A DNA stretch of 64,000 nt from CAYPPG01 sp964412555 (lineage in GTDB: Bacteria; Hinthialibacterota; Hinthialibacteria; Hinthialibacterales; Hinthialibacteraceae): positions 10,052 through 74,051 of the forward strand of contig CAYPPG010000036.1 in the NCBI GenBank assembly GCA_964412555.1, written 5' to 3'. Of the stretch, positions 17,616-26,630 are shown in pieces. The position numbers and the translations under genes are program-made. A model generated the notes under the pieces. The model was not told the DNA's origin and ran no database searches. It saw only the letters and a program-made list of their open reading frames with translations. The stretch's first letter is position 1. The number at the start of each line of letters is the position of its first letter.

Positions 17616-19028
17616 TTATTTCCATTCCTGATCGAGCACGGAATATCCCGTTGGCCGAAATATTTCGATACGAACTCTTGGCAGCGCGGTCAAACTCGGC
17701 CATTCGATTTCTTCTATATGATTCGAACCGGGAGGTAAATCCGGCAATATTCTCTTGCCGGTGCCAACCGGCTGATCGGATTTATTATAAACGATCCAGG
17801 TGAAAAGGTAATGTGGCAGGATCATTTCCCGCAGATGCATTTCTTGGATGCCGTCGAAATTGCCGTTCATGGTGCGCGGTCCCCATGCCGGGACTTCCTC
17901 TTGCACAAGGATTCCTTCCCCGTCGCAGAATTCGAAGACGGAATCATCCTGCTGCCAATGGAATCGTGTAATGACACAATTCAACTGTTTCATATCCGTA
18001 AGGATTTGTCGGATAATCCGTGGATCCTGTGCCATCCCATATCGAGGATCGCTGGCCGGCATCCATTCCACTCCCATCAAGCGCATCGGTTCCCCGTTCA
18101 AATAGTATTTACCGTCTTCCATTTCGACTTTCCGAATGCCGAATGCCGATTCTTTTTCATGGATCAAATCGCTGCCTTGATAGAGGCGGCAAATCATGCG
18201 ATATAAATGGGGGTGATCGAAATGCCATAAGAAGGGATCGCCGATTGTTCCTTCTATCATGGCTCCGAAAGTATCGCTTTCTTTTTCTCTGACTTGAGCG
18301 GTTAACGTTTGAATGCGCTTTCCTTCCGGATCGTATAAAATTGCCTTTATTGTCAAATCATCACTTATGTTTGGAATCGAAGAAATCGGAATCGTGGTTT
18401 GCACATTTGCCGAGGAGAAATCCGTTGCCGGTTCTGCATGGATCAGCAAACGTTCGATATAGGAATTGGGTAGAATTCGAAGCCGCACACTTCGGATGAT
18501 GCCCCCGTCGCGAGGCCAGTCGAATGAATCGAGATACGGCAGCGCTTTTTCTGAAAAGCGATTATCGACCTGTACGGTGACCACATTCGTTTGACGATCA
18601 TTCCAATGTTCTGTCAGGGAATAAGAAAACGGTGTCCATCCGCTGCCAACCCGTTCACCCAGCAAATGGCCGTTGAGCCAAATGCGTGTGTCCCGATAGA
18701 CGGCGTCGAACTCGATGTTGATTTCCTTGTTCGCCCAATCCGAATCCGGCTCGATTTCCCGCGCGTACCAGGCAAGTCCTTCGTATTCCAAAGTTTCCGG
18801 CTCAACCTGCCAGGTATGGGGGACATTCACTTGTTCCCATAGAGAGCGATCATGATCCGGTTCATACCATTTTTGCTTGAATCCCTCGTTATCAGGGTCA
18901 AGGCAAAACTGCCATGCGCCGTCGAGGGAGACACACTCCTCGCTTGCGATGATAGAATGGGGAATGGCGGATAGGAAATAGAAACATACAATTGTGATCG
19001 AAATCGATGTACGAAATGTGTTCATCAT
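17616..19028 (-). CDS. Glycoside hydrolase family 2 protein lacking its catalytic core
   Basis: The start is placed at ATG 19028 (or 19025), ten bases after AAGGAG, giving about 470 residues with a signal peptide. The GH2 sugar-binding domain is clear (SLDGAWQFCLDPDNEG, RIWLNGHLLGERVGSGWTPF), followed by the Ig-like domain and the first part of the TIM barrel (YYLNGEPMRLMGVEWM, VQEEVPAWGP). After IQEMHLREMI the sequence jumps directly to LPHYLFTWIVYNKSDQPVG, a C-terminal domain. The barrel segment that should carry the acid/base Asn-Glu pair and the nucleophile Glu is missing. The frame is kept, so this is an in-frame internal deletion, and hydrolase activity is not expected. It could survive as an exported sugar-binding protein or be a decaying gene. 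Confidence 0.82.
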   Translation of the reverse strand: MMNTFRTSISITIVCFYFLSAIPHSIIASEECVSLDGAWQFCLDPDNEGFKQKWYEPDHDRSLWEQVNVPHTWQVEPETLEYEGLAWYAREIEPDSDWANKEINIEFDAVYRDTRIWLNGHLLGERVGSGWTPFSYSLTEHWNDRQTNVVTVQVDNRFSEKALPYLDSFDWPRDGGIIRSVRLRILPNSYIERLLIHAEPATDFSSANVQTTIPISSIPNISDDLTIKAILYDPEGKRIQTLTAQVREKESDTFGAMIEGTIGDPFLWHFDHPHLYRMICRLYQGSDLIHEKESAFGIRKVEMEDGKYYLNGEPMRLMGVEWMPASDPRYGMAQDPRIIRQILTDMKQLNCVITRFHWQQDDSVFEFCDGEGILVQEEVPAWGPRTMNGNFDGIQEMHLREMILPHYLFTWIVYNKSDQPVGTGKRILPDLPPGSNHIEEIEWPSLTALPRVRIEIFRPTGYSVLDQEWK

Positions 19029-19064
19029 GAATATCGACTCCTTCGGAATAATTGATTCATTTAA

Positions 19065-19463
19065 ATAGTATGTTTCAATGTTGAGAAGGGAGAGTTGATT
19101 GGCGGTGGCTTCATCTCGACCGCGATCAAACATTCCCGCATCAATGACGCCAAACAGCAGGCTCATGCAGCGCAACAGTCGCTCCGCCGTTTTCAACGTG
19201 AAATCCGCGACGTCAACGATAAAATTGAAACCAACATCGATATTGAAATCGGATCATTCAGCACCTTTGCGGATTATTTTTTTGATGGTCTCATTATGGA
19301 TTGGATCGTGCAATCCCGCATTCATGAATCCAGGAATAAATTAGAGAACAGCAAATTTTCAGTCCGCAAAGCGATGAGTCATTTGGAACGATTGAAAACG
19401 GAAACCAAAGAGAAATTGGAAGGAATGAAGCAAGAGAAAAAAAACTTGATAGAAAAAGCGTAA
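19065..19463 (+). pseudogene. 3' fragment of a larger gene, coiled-coil hypothetical
   Basis: The frame is open from 19065 without a credible start: only a TTG at 19095, with AAGGGAG almost touching it. It encodes a glycine-rich turn (GGGFISTAIKHS) followed by a long helical, charged segment (INDAKQQAHAAQQSLRRFQRE … EKLEGMKQEKKNLIEKA). The first residues look like the middle of a longer protein, so this is probably the surviving 3' end of a gene. It lies next to the damaged GH2 gene, divergent from it. Confidence 0.45.
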
Positions 19464-19473
19464 AGTATTCAAA

Positions 19474-19806
19474 TTACTGAACTTGTACACTGATTTGCCC
19501 AACGAGTTCTGAATCCGTCTTTTTGATAATTATATCTATATCTCTTCCAAGTGTATTTAAAAAATAAAGAAGTTGTTCCGTAGTGAATTGAGAGAATCGA
19601 CCATGAATTAAATCGTTTACGCTTTTTTTGGATAAAGCAAGTAGGGATTCGAGCTGATCACCAGATATATCTTGATCCTCAACAATGTCAAGTATATTCA
19701 TAGCGAGTTTCGATTTATAGTAATAAACTTCCGGTTCTGGAAACCCCAAATCAGAGTAGATATTATCAGACATCTTATAAATCGCTTCGCTTTTTTCGAC
19801 ACTCAT
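19474..19806 (-). CDS. HTH (XRE-type) antitoxin
   Basis: A 110-residue protein with a helix-turn-helix in the middle (LESLLALSKKSVNDLIHGRF, about 60-80) and the C-terminal segment LLYFLNTLGRDIDIIIKK, as in HigA-type and Gp49-partner antitoxins. It starts at ATG 19806, overlapping by four bases the stop of the upstream toxin gene, so the pair is translationally coupled with the toxin first. It is expected to neutralise the toxin and autoregulate through the HTH. Confidence 0.85.
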   Translation of the reverse strand: MSVEKSEAIYKMSDNIYSDLGFPEPEVYYYKSKLAMNILDIVEDQDISGDQLESLLALSKKSVNDLIHGRFSQFTTEQLLYFLNTLGRDIDIIIKKTDSELVGQISVQVQ

Positions 19807-20165
19807 AACGTTTCTTTACTTTCTTGTTCGTAATGTTGCTGAGCAAACCGCAGCCTTCTTCGAATCATGTCAATATCAGTTTTTGATGTTTTTATTCCGT
19901 GTTTCGACTTTTTCTTGAACACATGTAATACATATATTCTATCTCTAAAATTCACCGTATAAATAGCTCGATATGTATCACGCTCAAAATCCATGGCCAA
20001 TTCGATTATTCCAGCACCCCCAAATCCTTTCATCGGTTTGGCTATTGGATGTTTTTTTCCTTCCTGTGCTCGTCTTAATGCAAAGGTGAATGTTTCTTGA
20101 ACAGGAAAAGGAAGGTTTTTAAAATCCTTTAATGATGAACCGATGAAATAGATTTCCCTTTTCAT
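19803..20165 (-). CDS. RelE/HigB-type toxin (Gp49-like, PF05973 style)
   Basis: A 120-residue protein with the signature of this toxin group: an N-terminal FIGSSLKDFKNLPFPVQETF, then KPMKGFGGAGIIELAMDFERDTYRAIYTV and a basic IYVLHVFKKKSKHGIKT. HigB/RelE-fold toxins cleave mRNA, usually at the ribosome. The toxin gene precedes the antitoxin gene (HigBA order), with an ATGA overlap at 19803-19806. No mobile element borders the pair. Confidence 0.88.
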   Translation of the reverse strand: MKREIYFIGSSLKDFKNLPFPVQETFTFALRRAQEGKKHPIAKPMKGFGGAGIIELAMDFERDTYRAIYTVNFRDRIYVLHVFKKKSKHGIKTSKTDIDMIRRRLRFAQQHYEQESKETL

Positions 20166-20204
20166 ATTTCATGAAATTGTGCGTATAATGATAATTTATA
20201 GATA

Positions 20205-21302
20205 CTATCTTCTATTTATGTGCATCCTTGAAACTTCCTGGCTTCCTACCAATTTATCCAATCCCGGTTCTTTTTTGATCTTGGGGGTGTTTTCCTGATG
20301 TTTTTTGAGCTGATCATTGATGCCATCTTCTAGAGCATCGGCTCCCATTTTATCGGCGGCTAGTTTTAATTTCTCGATTTCTTCTTGGAGAGCCGCTTTT
20401 TCCTGTTCAAGCGCTTCTTTCCGTTCGGATTTATTTTCGATGGCTTTTTGTACTGCGCCCATTTTCTTTTTCAGTGCTTCCAAATACTTATTATCAACCT
20501 TCATGGAATCGGCACATTTTTCAAATGCATTTTCCAACTGGGACATGTTCTTTTGTAGTGATTCCATTGTCAGAGAAAGGCTGTTCGCTTCCGATACGAC
20601 TCCTGTCATGATATGCCGCAGCACTTTTTCTTTCGTGCGTACCAATTCCCCTCTAAGTTGTTGAATTTTTTGGGTATAAGGTGCAAGCGAACGGGCATAG
20701 AGGAGATATTTCTTCTTATCCAACCGCAGCTCCATCGCCAACTGGTGCGCCCGGTCTTCTTGACCTTTGTTACGGGCGTTCAACATCAATCCCATTTTTT
20801 CCTCAAAATTGCCGACGATTCTCGTATCCCGCTTCCTGCGATTCAGGTCCGCCTCGCTGTCCCGTATTTCATTCGATAAACGGAACACATCTTCTCTTCG
20901 CCTTTCCAGTCTGGTGAGGATTTCTTGATTTCCTTGATTCCCCGTTTCCGCCATGCAGAGCAGAAGGAGCATCTCGTCTTCCAGATAGTTGATATCACCG
21001 CTGATCGCTCTTTCGATTTGGTTAGCTACTGCTTCGGAATCATCCGAAAGGGAATGGTGCCGGTGATATTGTACCATACTCCGTGCTTGTTCGGCCGTTG
21101 TCCAAATCACTCGACCGTCACGAACGATACGGACAAGTTGGTGAGGAGGCACGTTAGCCGTTTTTGCACTCTCTTCCAACACCCCCCGCATCAAGGCGTC
21201 AAACCGGCTCAAGTCCAGTTTACCGTCTTTCAGGAGTATAAGGTCTTTGAACGACTGACCGGATAAGACAGAATCGAAGGAGACGTAATTTGTTGTATTC
21301 AT
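20205..21302 (-). CDS. Hypothetical coiled-coil protein
   Basis: A 365-residue protein not recognised from any family. The N-terminal 110 residues are globular (SFDSVLSGQSFKDLILLKDG, VIWTTAEQARSMVQ). Residues about 115-330 are long, charged, predicted coiled coils (ILTRLERRREDVFRL, LEQEKAALQEEIEKLKLAAD). There is no signal peptide or membrane helix, so it is probably cytoplasmic. It stands alone, upstream of the toxin-antitoxin pair on the same strand and 39 bases from it. The function is unknown. Confidence 0.7.
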   Translation of the reverse strand: MNTTNYVSFDSVLSGQSFKDLILLKDGKLDLSRFDALMRGVLEESAKTANVPPHQLVRIVRDGRVIWTTAEQARSMVQYHRHHSLSDDSEAVANQIERAISGDINYLEDEMLLLLCMAETGNQGNQEILTRLERRREDVFRLSNEIRDSEADLNRRKRDTRIVGNFEEKMGLMLNARNKGQEDRAHQLAMELRLDKKKYLLYARSLAPYTQKIQQLRGELVRTKEKVLRHIMTGVVSEANSLSLTMESLQKNMSQLENAFEKCADSMKVDNKYLEALKKKMGAVQKAIENKSERKEALEQEKAALQEEIEKLKLAADKMGADALEDGINDQLKKHQENTPKIKKEPGLDKLVGSQEVSRMHINRR

Positions 21303-21551
21303 ATCGTTTAAGCAACCGTTTGTTCATTCTGACTCGCTGTAACTTTTCGTGTTACAACTCAGATTCAATTATAAGAATTTTATCTGTTTTTTTGTGATTT
21401 CCAACTCGTCACTTTAGCGCAATACGCGAAGGAGTCAGAGAGAGCTGATGATCATAAATCACTATAAATCAAGGTACTAGAGAACATTTTTTTTCTGATC
21501 CGCAATCGTTGCAACTATTGTTCCACGCAATTTTTATGCCATAGATTGTGG

Positions 21552-21639
21552 GGTGGGATGAGGATACGAATCCCACCTTTCTCCCTTGCACAATTGTATC
21601 ATAATGAAACATGGTGGGTTTCACCTTGTTCAACCTACC
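21552..21639. repeat. Two small hairpins in the gap 21303-21649
   Basis: The first hairpin pairs GGTGGGAT (21552-21559) with ATCCCACC (21570-21577). The second (21613-21639) has GGTGGGTTTCACC facing CAACCTACC, and resembles the element at 24368. The rest of the 347-base gap shows nothing else I can identify. Confidence 0.6.
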
Positions 21640-21649
21640 CAATCACGCT

Positions 21650-23467
21650 TTATTCCATTTCGTGAATTGTGTTCCTGATTTTCCTAATCTCATCGATGGC
21701 TTGTTTGAAATCTCCTTGCTCGTATGCGAATTCGAATTGTGTCATCAGGACCGCTAAATCCCAACTTTGCGTAGATTGTTGCATAAGTTCAGCATTCGAT
21801 CGGGGGTCATTCGATGGGATTTTCTCCATCTGTTTTTTGTTCAAATCCCGTATATATCGCCGAAATTGGCGATAACGGTATTCACGAATGAGATCGAGTA
21901 TGTACCGTTTCTCATCCGGACTGATATGTTTCGTCAACGCTTCAGAAAGAGTGGCGGGAATCGGTGAAAAGTCAGCATTGATCTTTTCGAATTCACCGAT
22001 GAGTGTCTCGTTCAACTGAATCGACTCGGGGAGAATAATTTCGGTATAGAACGACTGCATTTCCTGCCAATCGTTTTGAAAATCCAGATTTTCATCCTTG
22101 TTCACCTGGGCTGTCCGGTACGGTTCGGAAGAATCCGCCGTAAAATATTCCCAGCGTTCAAAATAGCCGTCATCGTCCGTATCGAACATTCGAATTTCAC
22201 CGAGCGCTTCCTCATTGCCGATATGGCCGATTTGCAGCCAGCCTTCTTTCGCGCCTTTCAAGTGCAATCTGCGATCAACCGGAGAATAATACACAAAGCG
22301 CCGATTGCAGGAGATCGGCATGTATTCCCGCCGGACATTCCAATCTTGAATCGGACCGCCGGTATTGTGGATAATCCTCCGCGACCATGTCCAAAACACC
22401 CCTTCCCAGCGGCGATCGTATTCAGGACGGGAGGGATGCCCAATCTTCAGGCGGGAATCTTCGAATTCGCGCCACGTGAATCCTGTATGTTCGGCAACAT
22501 ATTGTTCGGAAACCTTGCGGGCTTGTTCGTGGCGAATGCAGACTGTCCATTTGGGATGACGCCGTAGCGGTTGATTGCGGTGCATCAATGGGAATTCATA
22601 CGGCAGGCTGCCGGTCATGGTGAATCCCATTTCATAATGAAGTGGCTCTTCCTTCGAACTCCCGCCATCGATGTCGAAACTATAGCGGATATTCACAACC
22701 CCCATTCGATTCATGGCAGGATCGTAGCTCCCTTCATACCGATTTCGCTGATTGGCATAATCCGGGTCGCGCTGTGCTGAAAATTCGAGGGGGGCTGCAC
22801 TGAACCGAACGGCTACCTCCGATTCTCCATCATTATCCGTATCGTAAAATGCGAACGGGCATTCCGAAATCGGTACCCAGGTATCGTTATTCGGATTGTA
22901 TTTATTCATATAGATTTCATTGTTGCCGTAAGGATCGCTACGAAAGAAATTCCCTGTGTATTCATAGTCGGCGATATCCCACATCGATCCGTCACCATCC
23001 AGATCATTCCCGAACCATGACCGGCGCAATTCACCGTTCACAAAATAGCGAATATCCATTTCCTCCGGAACCTGATCTTGATCCGTATCGATATAATCGA
23101 CAATCCGGTCCACGCTGCCGTCGCAACCATAATCCACGACATAGCAATCGCTGTCTTGGTCACTGGCAGGATTTTCTTGATTCATGTCTTTATCGTCATC
23201 GAGAACCCAAACGATCATATTGCCGGAGGTTCGGTCCCGCTTTTCCTTCCGAATGATCATCCAGCCGCCATCCGAAAATTTCGATTGAAGTGTGAATTGC
23301 TCTCCTTCTTCCAATTGAGAAGCTTGTTTCCACCAATCTTTACTGATCAGGTTGAGTTTTCCCCCTTCTGCCATTTTTGTTTCATTTTCCCACCATTCCG
23401 CTGCAAAAGAAATCGGACAAGCGCATGCGATTAGAAATACAATCAGCCATTGAGTCCATATCGACAT
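21650..23467 (-). CDS. Exported protein with calcium-loop-like Asp repeats, function unknown
   Basis: The start at ATG 23467 follows AGGAGA, giving 605 residues. A signal peptide (WTQWLIVFLIACACPISFAA) is followed by several Asp-rich loops of the DxDxDG kind: DTDQDQVPEEMD, DLDGDGSMWDI, DTDNDGESEVA and DTDDDGYFERWEY. These resemble calcium-binding loops of thrombospondin-3, dockerin or FG-GAP proteins. The C-terminal 150 residues are helical (ALTKHISPDEKRYILDLI, RQFRRYIRDLNKKQ). No catalytic motif is recognised. It is probably periplasmic or outer-surface. A strong palindrome lies 32 bases before the start. Confidence 0.8.
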   Translation of the reverse strand: MSIWTQWLIVFLIACACPISFAAEWWENETKMAEGGKLNLISKDWWKQASQLEEGEQFTLQSKFSDGGWMIIRKEKRDRTSGNMIVWVLDDDKDMNQENPASDQDSDCYVVDYGCDGSVDRIVDYIDTDQDQVPEEMDIRYFVNGELRRSWFGNDLDGDGSMWDIADYEYTGNFFRSDPYGNNEIYMNKYNPNNDTWVPISECPFAFYDTDNDGESEVAVRFSAAPLEFSAQRDPDYANQRNRYEGSYDPAMNRMGVVNIRYSFDIDGGSSKEEPLHYEMGFTMTGSLPYEFPLMHRNQPLRRHPKWTVCIRHEQARKVSEQYVAEHTGFTWREFEDSRLKIGHPSRPEYDRRWEGVFWTWSRRIIHNTGGPIQDWNVRREYMPISCNRRFVYYSPVDRRLHLKGAKEGWLQIGHIGNEEALGEIRMFDTDDDGYFERWEYFTADSSEPYRTAQVNKDENLDFQNDWQEMQSFYTEIILPESIQLNETLIGEFEKINADFSPIPATLSEALTKHISPDEKRYILDLIREYRYRQFRRYIRDLNKKQMEKIPSNDPRSNAELMQQSTQSWDLAVLMTQFEFAYEQGDFKQAIDEIRKIRNTIHEME

Positions 23468-23498
23468 TGGTTTCTCTCCTTGTGAAGGTTGAAAAGTC

Positions 23499-23559
23499 AT
23501 TGTGGTGCGGACCTCTGGTCTGCACATAAAGCGTGCAGACCAGAGGTCCGTACCACAAT
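23499..23559. repeat. 27-base-pair palindromic repeat (REP-like hairpin)
   Basis: Arms 23499-23525 and 23533-23559 pair with a single mismatch around a 7-base loop (core GGACCTCTGGTCTGCAC). It lies between the two - strand genes at 21650 and 23570. Related shorter elements are at 39508 and 40021. Confidence 0.9.
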
Positions 23560-23569
23560 ATTTTCAAAT

Positions 23570-24340
23570 TCATGTTTCTTTATTCTTTTTGATCTTTGGA
23601 AACAATCTCAGGGCATTTCGATAATATATATTTTCTTTGTCAGCATCGGATATTTCAGCCTTCTCAATCCGCAACGGAGCGATGGCCGGATTCTGCAGCG
23701 GGATGGCGCTGCCGAATAAAATGCGATCCGCTCCCACTTGGCTAATGACATATTCTACTTCCCGTAAAGCCATCATAGCCGACGTTTCGATATAGATGTT
23801 TTCATGCATGCACATGAGGTGAAAAGCCGTTTGCAGTTCGGCCAAATAATTGATTGAACCAAGGATAAAAGTTGTTTCGGGAAACTTTTTGGCTAGATTG
23901 TCGATCCGGTTTATATCGAATAATGGCATTCGCCAACTCATCAACAATCGCCGGGGGATTAAAACAGGTATGTCTCTTTCGCCGCATAGATAAAGGCAAT
24001 TCCAAGCCGGCGGCTCTTCGAGTGGATCGTAGGTATGATGCATCGGAAACAGTTTAACGAGACAGATTGCAGAATTTTCACATGCTTTTTGAAACATATC
24101 CCAATTGGTTGCATACGGGGAGAATGTAAATGCCGGATAAAAGCGATTGGGGTACATTTCGACCAATGTTGATATTTCCACATTCCCGCCGTCAGGATCG
24201 GAAAAGACGGATTTGAGGGATGAGAGGAATACATAGTCGATGTTCAATCGATCCATTTGGGCTAACATGGCGGGCGGTTCATGATCCCGCAACTGCCAGT
24301 ATGGCCAATTGCCGTGATATCCGTTTATGTCGATGATCAT
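23570..24340 (-). CDS. Amidohydrolase-family protein with altered metal motif
   Basis: A 256-residue protein from ATG 24340 (AGGAAA upstream). It has a TIM-barrel amidohydrolase layout (ACMSD-like) but begins IIDINGYHGNWPYWQL, where the usual HxH metal motif is absent. The late motif DRILFGSAIPLQNPA keeps the barrel-end pattern where family members have GSD. Related proteins of this short type occur in tandem in planctomycete-like genomes. The neighbour at 24395 is a paralogue with an intact CHVHIG. Catalysis is therefore uncertain here. The two genes are co-directional, with a small repeat between them. Confidence 0.8.
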   Translation of the reverse strand: MIIDINGYHGNWPYWQLRDHEPPAMLAQMDRLNIDYVFLSSLKSVFSDPDGGNVEISTLVEMYPNRFYPAFTFSPYATNWDMFQKACENSAICLVKLFPMHHTYDPLEEPPAWNCLYLCGERDIPVLIPRRLLMSWRMPLFDINRIDNLAKKFPETTFILGSINYLAELQTAFHLMCMHENIYIETSAMMALREVEYVISQVGADRILFGSAIPLQNPAIAPLRIEKAEISDADKENIYYRNALRLFPKIKKNKET

Positions 24341-24367
24341 TGATTTGATTTCCTGTTCAGTGTTTGT

Positions 24368-24395
24368 GGTGGGTTTCGCATGGCTCAACCCATCC
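24368..24395. repeat. Short inverted repeat between paralogous amidohydrolase genes
   Basis: GGTGGGTTTCGC followed by CTCAACCCATCC forms an imperfect hairpin abutting the stop of the upstream amidohydrolase gene. The same kind of element lies at 21613-21639. Confidence 0.55.
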
Positions 24396-25156
24396 TACAT
24401 CGTACGTCGTAGTAGGCGATTGATGTTTTCATGCAAGATTAACTCTTTGTCCTTTTGTGAAATATCCGATTCTTTTACCTTGGCTATTTGTAGTGTGGGT
24501 TCAAGCAGTGGTAAATCCGAGCCATACAAAACCCGTTCCGCTCCGACTTCTTCCACGGCAAATTCGATCATTCCATTATCGAAAGATGAACTGGTGGTAT
24601 CGAGATAAATATTCGGATACCTTTTCGCCGCGGCTATCGATCGATGCCAATCCCCCTGTGCCTGGGGGCAGCAGCCCATATGGGCATTGATGATGGTTAC
24701 ATCCGGAACTTGGCGGGAAATCGATTCGCACTCTTCACCGGTGGAATGCGCTAAAATCGGGATTTTCAATTCCGCGGCCTTTTCGATGATGGGAATCATG
24801 TAGGGATCATCGATAATTTGAAGTGGAGGGACGGAATAGATTTTCATCCCGCAAAATCCATACTCGTTCACATACCGTTCCAAATCCTCCACGATCCATT
24901 TCCCCGATCTGCCCGTGCTGACCGTATAATACCCCAAAATCCTATCCGGATGCGCTTGCACTTGCCTGCGTAGATATTCATTCCCTTCTTTCATATCATA
25001 CGTCAGGGCTGTAAAGTCTGTGACCATCATCCTGTCGATGCCGGCGCGGTCCGCTTCCCGCAGCAACAAATCGGCATCGGCGTCGATATGGCACCAGGTC
25101 GCTTTTCCGATGTGAACATGGCAGTCGGTAATCATAGGGATATTTTCAACATTCAT
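24395..25156 (-). CDS. Amidohydrolase (TIM-barrel metal-dependent hydrolase)
   Basis: A 253-residue protein that begins PMITDCHVHIGKATW with the HxH motif intact. It also has a Lys-containing strand (GFCGMKIYSVPP), a later His (ILAHSTGEECES), NAHMGCC and the final Asp motif RVLYGSDLPLLEP. This is a full set of amidohydrolase metal ligands. The family hydrolyses or decarboxylates small ring or amide compounds; the substrate is unknown. It is upstream of the altered paralogue on the same strand, with 54 bases between the genes. It is likely one operon by orientation, although a repeat intervenes. Confidence 0.87.
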   Translation of the reverse strand: MNVENIPMITDCHVHIGKATWCHIDADADLLLREADRAGIDRMMVTDFTALTYDMKEGNEYLRRQVQAHPDRILGYYTVSTGRSGKWIVEDLERYVNEYGFCGMKIYSVPPLQIIDDPYMIPIIEKAAELKIPILAHSTGEECESISRQVPDVTIINAHMGCCPQAQGDWHRSIAAAKRYPNIYLDTTSSSFDNGMIEFAVEEVGAERVLYGSDLPLLEPTLQIAKVKESDISQKDKELILHENINRLLRRTM

Positions 25157-25171
25157 GGTATCGTTTCAAGG

Positions 25172-25253
25172 TTTTAGCGGGGGCAGACTTCGCTCGCCCC
25201 CGGTACCCAAGGATATTTTAGCAGGGGGCAGACTTTGCTTGCCCCCGGTACCC
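25172..25253. repeat. Two tandem copies of a GGGCAGACTTCGC-type palindromic repeat
   Basis: Units 25172-25209 and 25216-25253 are nearly identical (TTTTAGCGGGGGCAGACTT…GCCCCCGGTACCCA). Each folds through GGGGGC/GCCCCC. A related pair occurs in the opposite orientation at 61144-61245. It fills the gap between the aminotransferase and the amidohydrolase gene. Confidence 0.85.
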
Positions 25254-25268
25254 ATGGTTTATTTATGT

Positions 25269-26447
25269 TCATAATATCGTTTCGAGTGCGGTTTGTATTC
25301 TTCGCATTCCTTCAAAAATCGTGTCTTCATCCACATTCGAAAAATTCAAGCGCATAGCATTGTCTCCTCCGCCATCGACATAAAACGGAAATCCCGGCAC
25401 AAAGGCGACTTTTTGTTGAAGCGCCGCTTCAATCAATTTCGCCGACGAATATCCATTCGGAAGCGTAAGCCATAAGAACATGCCCCCTTCCGGTTTCGTG
25501 CTTTTTACTTCTTGGGGAAGGTATTGTTCAATTGCATTGACCATTGCTTGCCGCTGCTTTCTGTAGACATCTTTTATTCTGGCAATATGGGCGTCGATGT
25601 CATTGTCATGTAAAAACTGATACAGCACTCGCTGCGAGAAAGAATTCGTGTGCAAATCCGACGCTTGCTTGGCTACGATTAGTTTTTCCATAATATCCGG
25701 TTTGGCGCAAATCCATCCCATGCGGAAGGCGGGTACCACAGTCTTCGAGAACGATCCCATCAAAAGGGTGCGCTCTTCGCAATAATGCCGAATTGGAGGC
25801 AAATCTTCACCCATAAAACGCAATTCACCGTAGGGATTGTCTTCCGCAAAAACGAACGGATATCGTTCGAGCTGCGATGCTAATCCTTTCCGGCAATGGT
25901 CGGAATAGGATATCCCCGAGGGATTTTGAAAATTCGTCACGGCGTAAAACAATTTTATATGATTGTTTTTCAGCACATTTTCAAGTTCTTCCAGGTGTAT
26001 TCCATCCTCTTTCAACGGGATAGAATGGAATTGAGGGCAATAGATTGAAAATGCTTGAATCGCACCCAAATATCCCGGTTTTTCGATGACAAGAGAGTCT
26101 CCGTCATTCAAGAATACCTTGCCCAATAAATCCAAACACTGCTGAGAGCCGTTCGTAATAAGAATCTCATCCGGACTCACGTGTAAGCCGTATTTTTGAA
26201 AATAGCGATCTGCGATAAATTCACGAAGAGGAAGATAGCCTTCTGTGGTCGTGTATTGCAAAACGTTCCGGCCGTCATCTTTCAGTACTTTCGTTGACGC
26301 TTCTGCGATTTCCTGAACCGGAAACAGGGAAGGATTCGGCAGCCCTCCCGCGAAAGAGATCACATCCGGATCCGCCGCGACTTTTAAAATTTCACGGATA
26401 AACGACTTCGGAGTATGGTTCATCCGTTCGGCGAACAATTCGATCAT
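25269..26447 (-). CDS. PLP-dependent aminotransferase class I/II (LysN/2-aminoadipate type)
   Basis: A 392-residue protein. The N-terminal arm reads VISFAGGLPNPSLFP. Substrate- and PLP-binding motifs include YTTTEGYLPLREFIA, ITNGSQQCLDL, YAVTNFQNPSGIS and AEDNPYGELRF. The PLP Lys is in LMGSFSKTVVPAFRMGW, with the Arg of the carboxylate site in NAMRLNFSN. This pattern is typical of the LysN/ARO8 subgroup, which transfers amino groups to 2-oxoadipate, aromatic or branched oxo acids. The specificity is not settled by sequence. It stands alone, upstream of the amidohydrolases on the same strand. Confidence 0.9.
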   Translation of the reverse strand: MIELFAERMNHTPKSFIREILKVAADPDVISFAGGLPNPSLFPVQEIAEASTKVLKDDGRNVLQYTTTEGYLPLREFIADRYFQKYGLHVSPDEILITNGSQQCLDLLGKVFLNDGDSLVIEKPGYLGAIQAFSIYCPQFHSIPLKEDGIHLEELENVLKNNHIKLFYAVTNFQNPSGISYSDHCRKGLASQLERYPFVFAEDNPYGELRFMGEDLPPIRHYCEERTLLMGSFSKTVVPAFRMGWICAKPDIMEKLIVAKQASDLHTNSFSQRVLYQFLHDNDIDAHIARIKDVYRKQRQAMVNAIEQYLPQEVKSTKPEGGMFLWLTLPNGYSSAKLIEAALQQKVAFVPGFPFYVDGGGDNAMRLNFSNVDEDTIFEGMRRIQTALETIL

Positions 26448-26630
26448 GGCTTCTCTTTCCTTTTTTCAATCAATCGGCCTCTTCTCAACGGCGGATTACA
26501 CACCTTTCACTTTTTATAAGGTATTTCTTTAATGTAAGATGTATTCTTCTCCGTTATAACCACGTAAATAAGGAGTGGCTGTTTCGTAAGAGAATAAATC
26601 AAATTCGTATCGATTCAAAGAGGGAATCAA

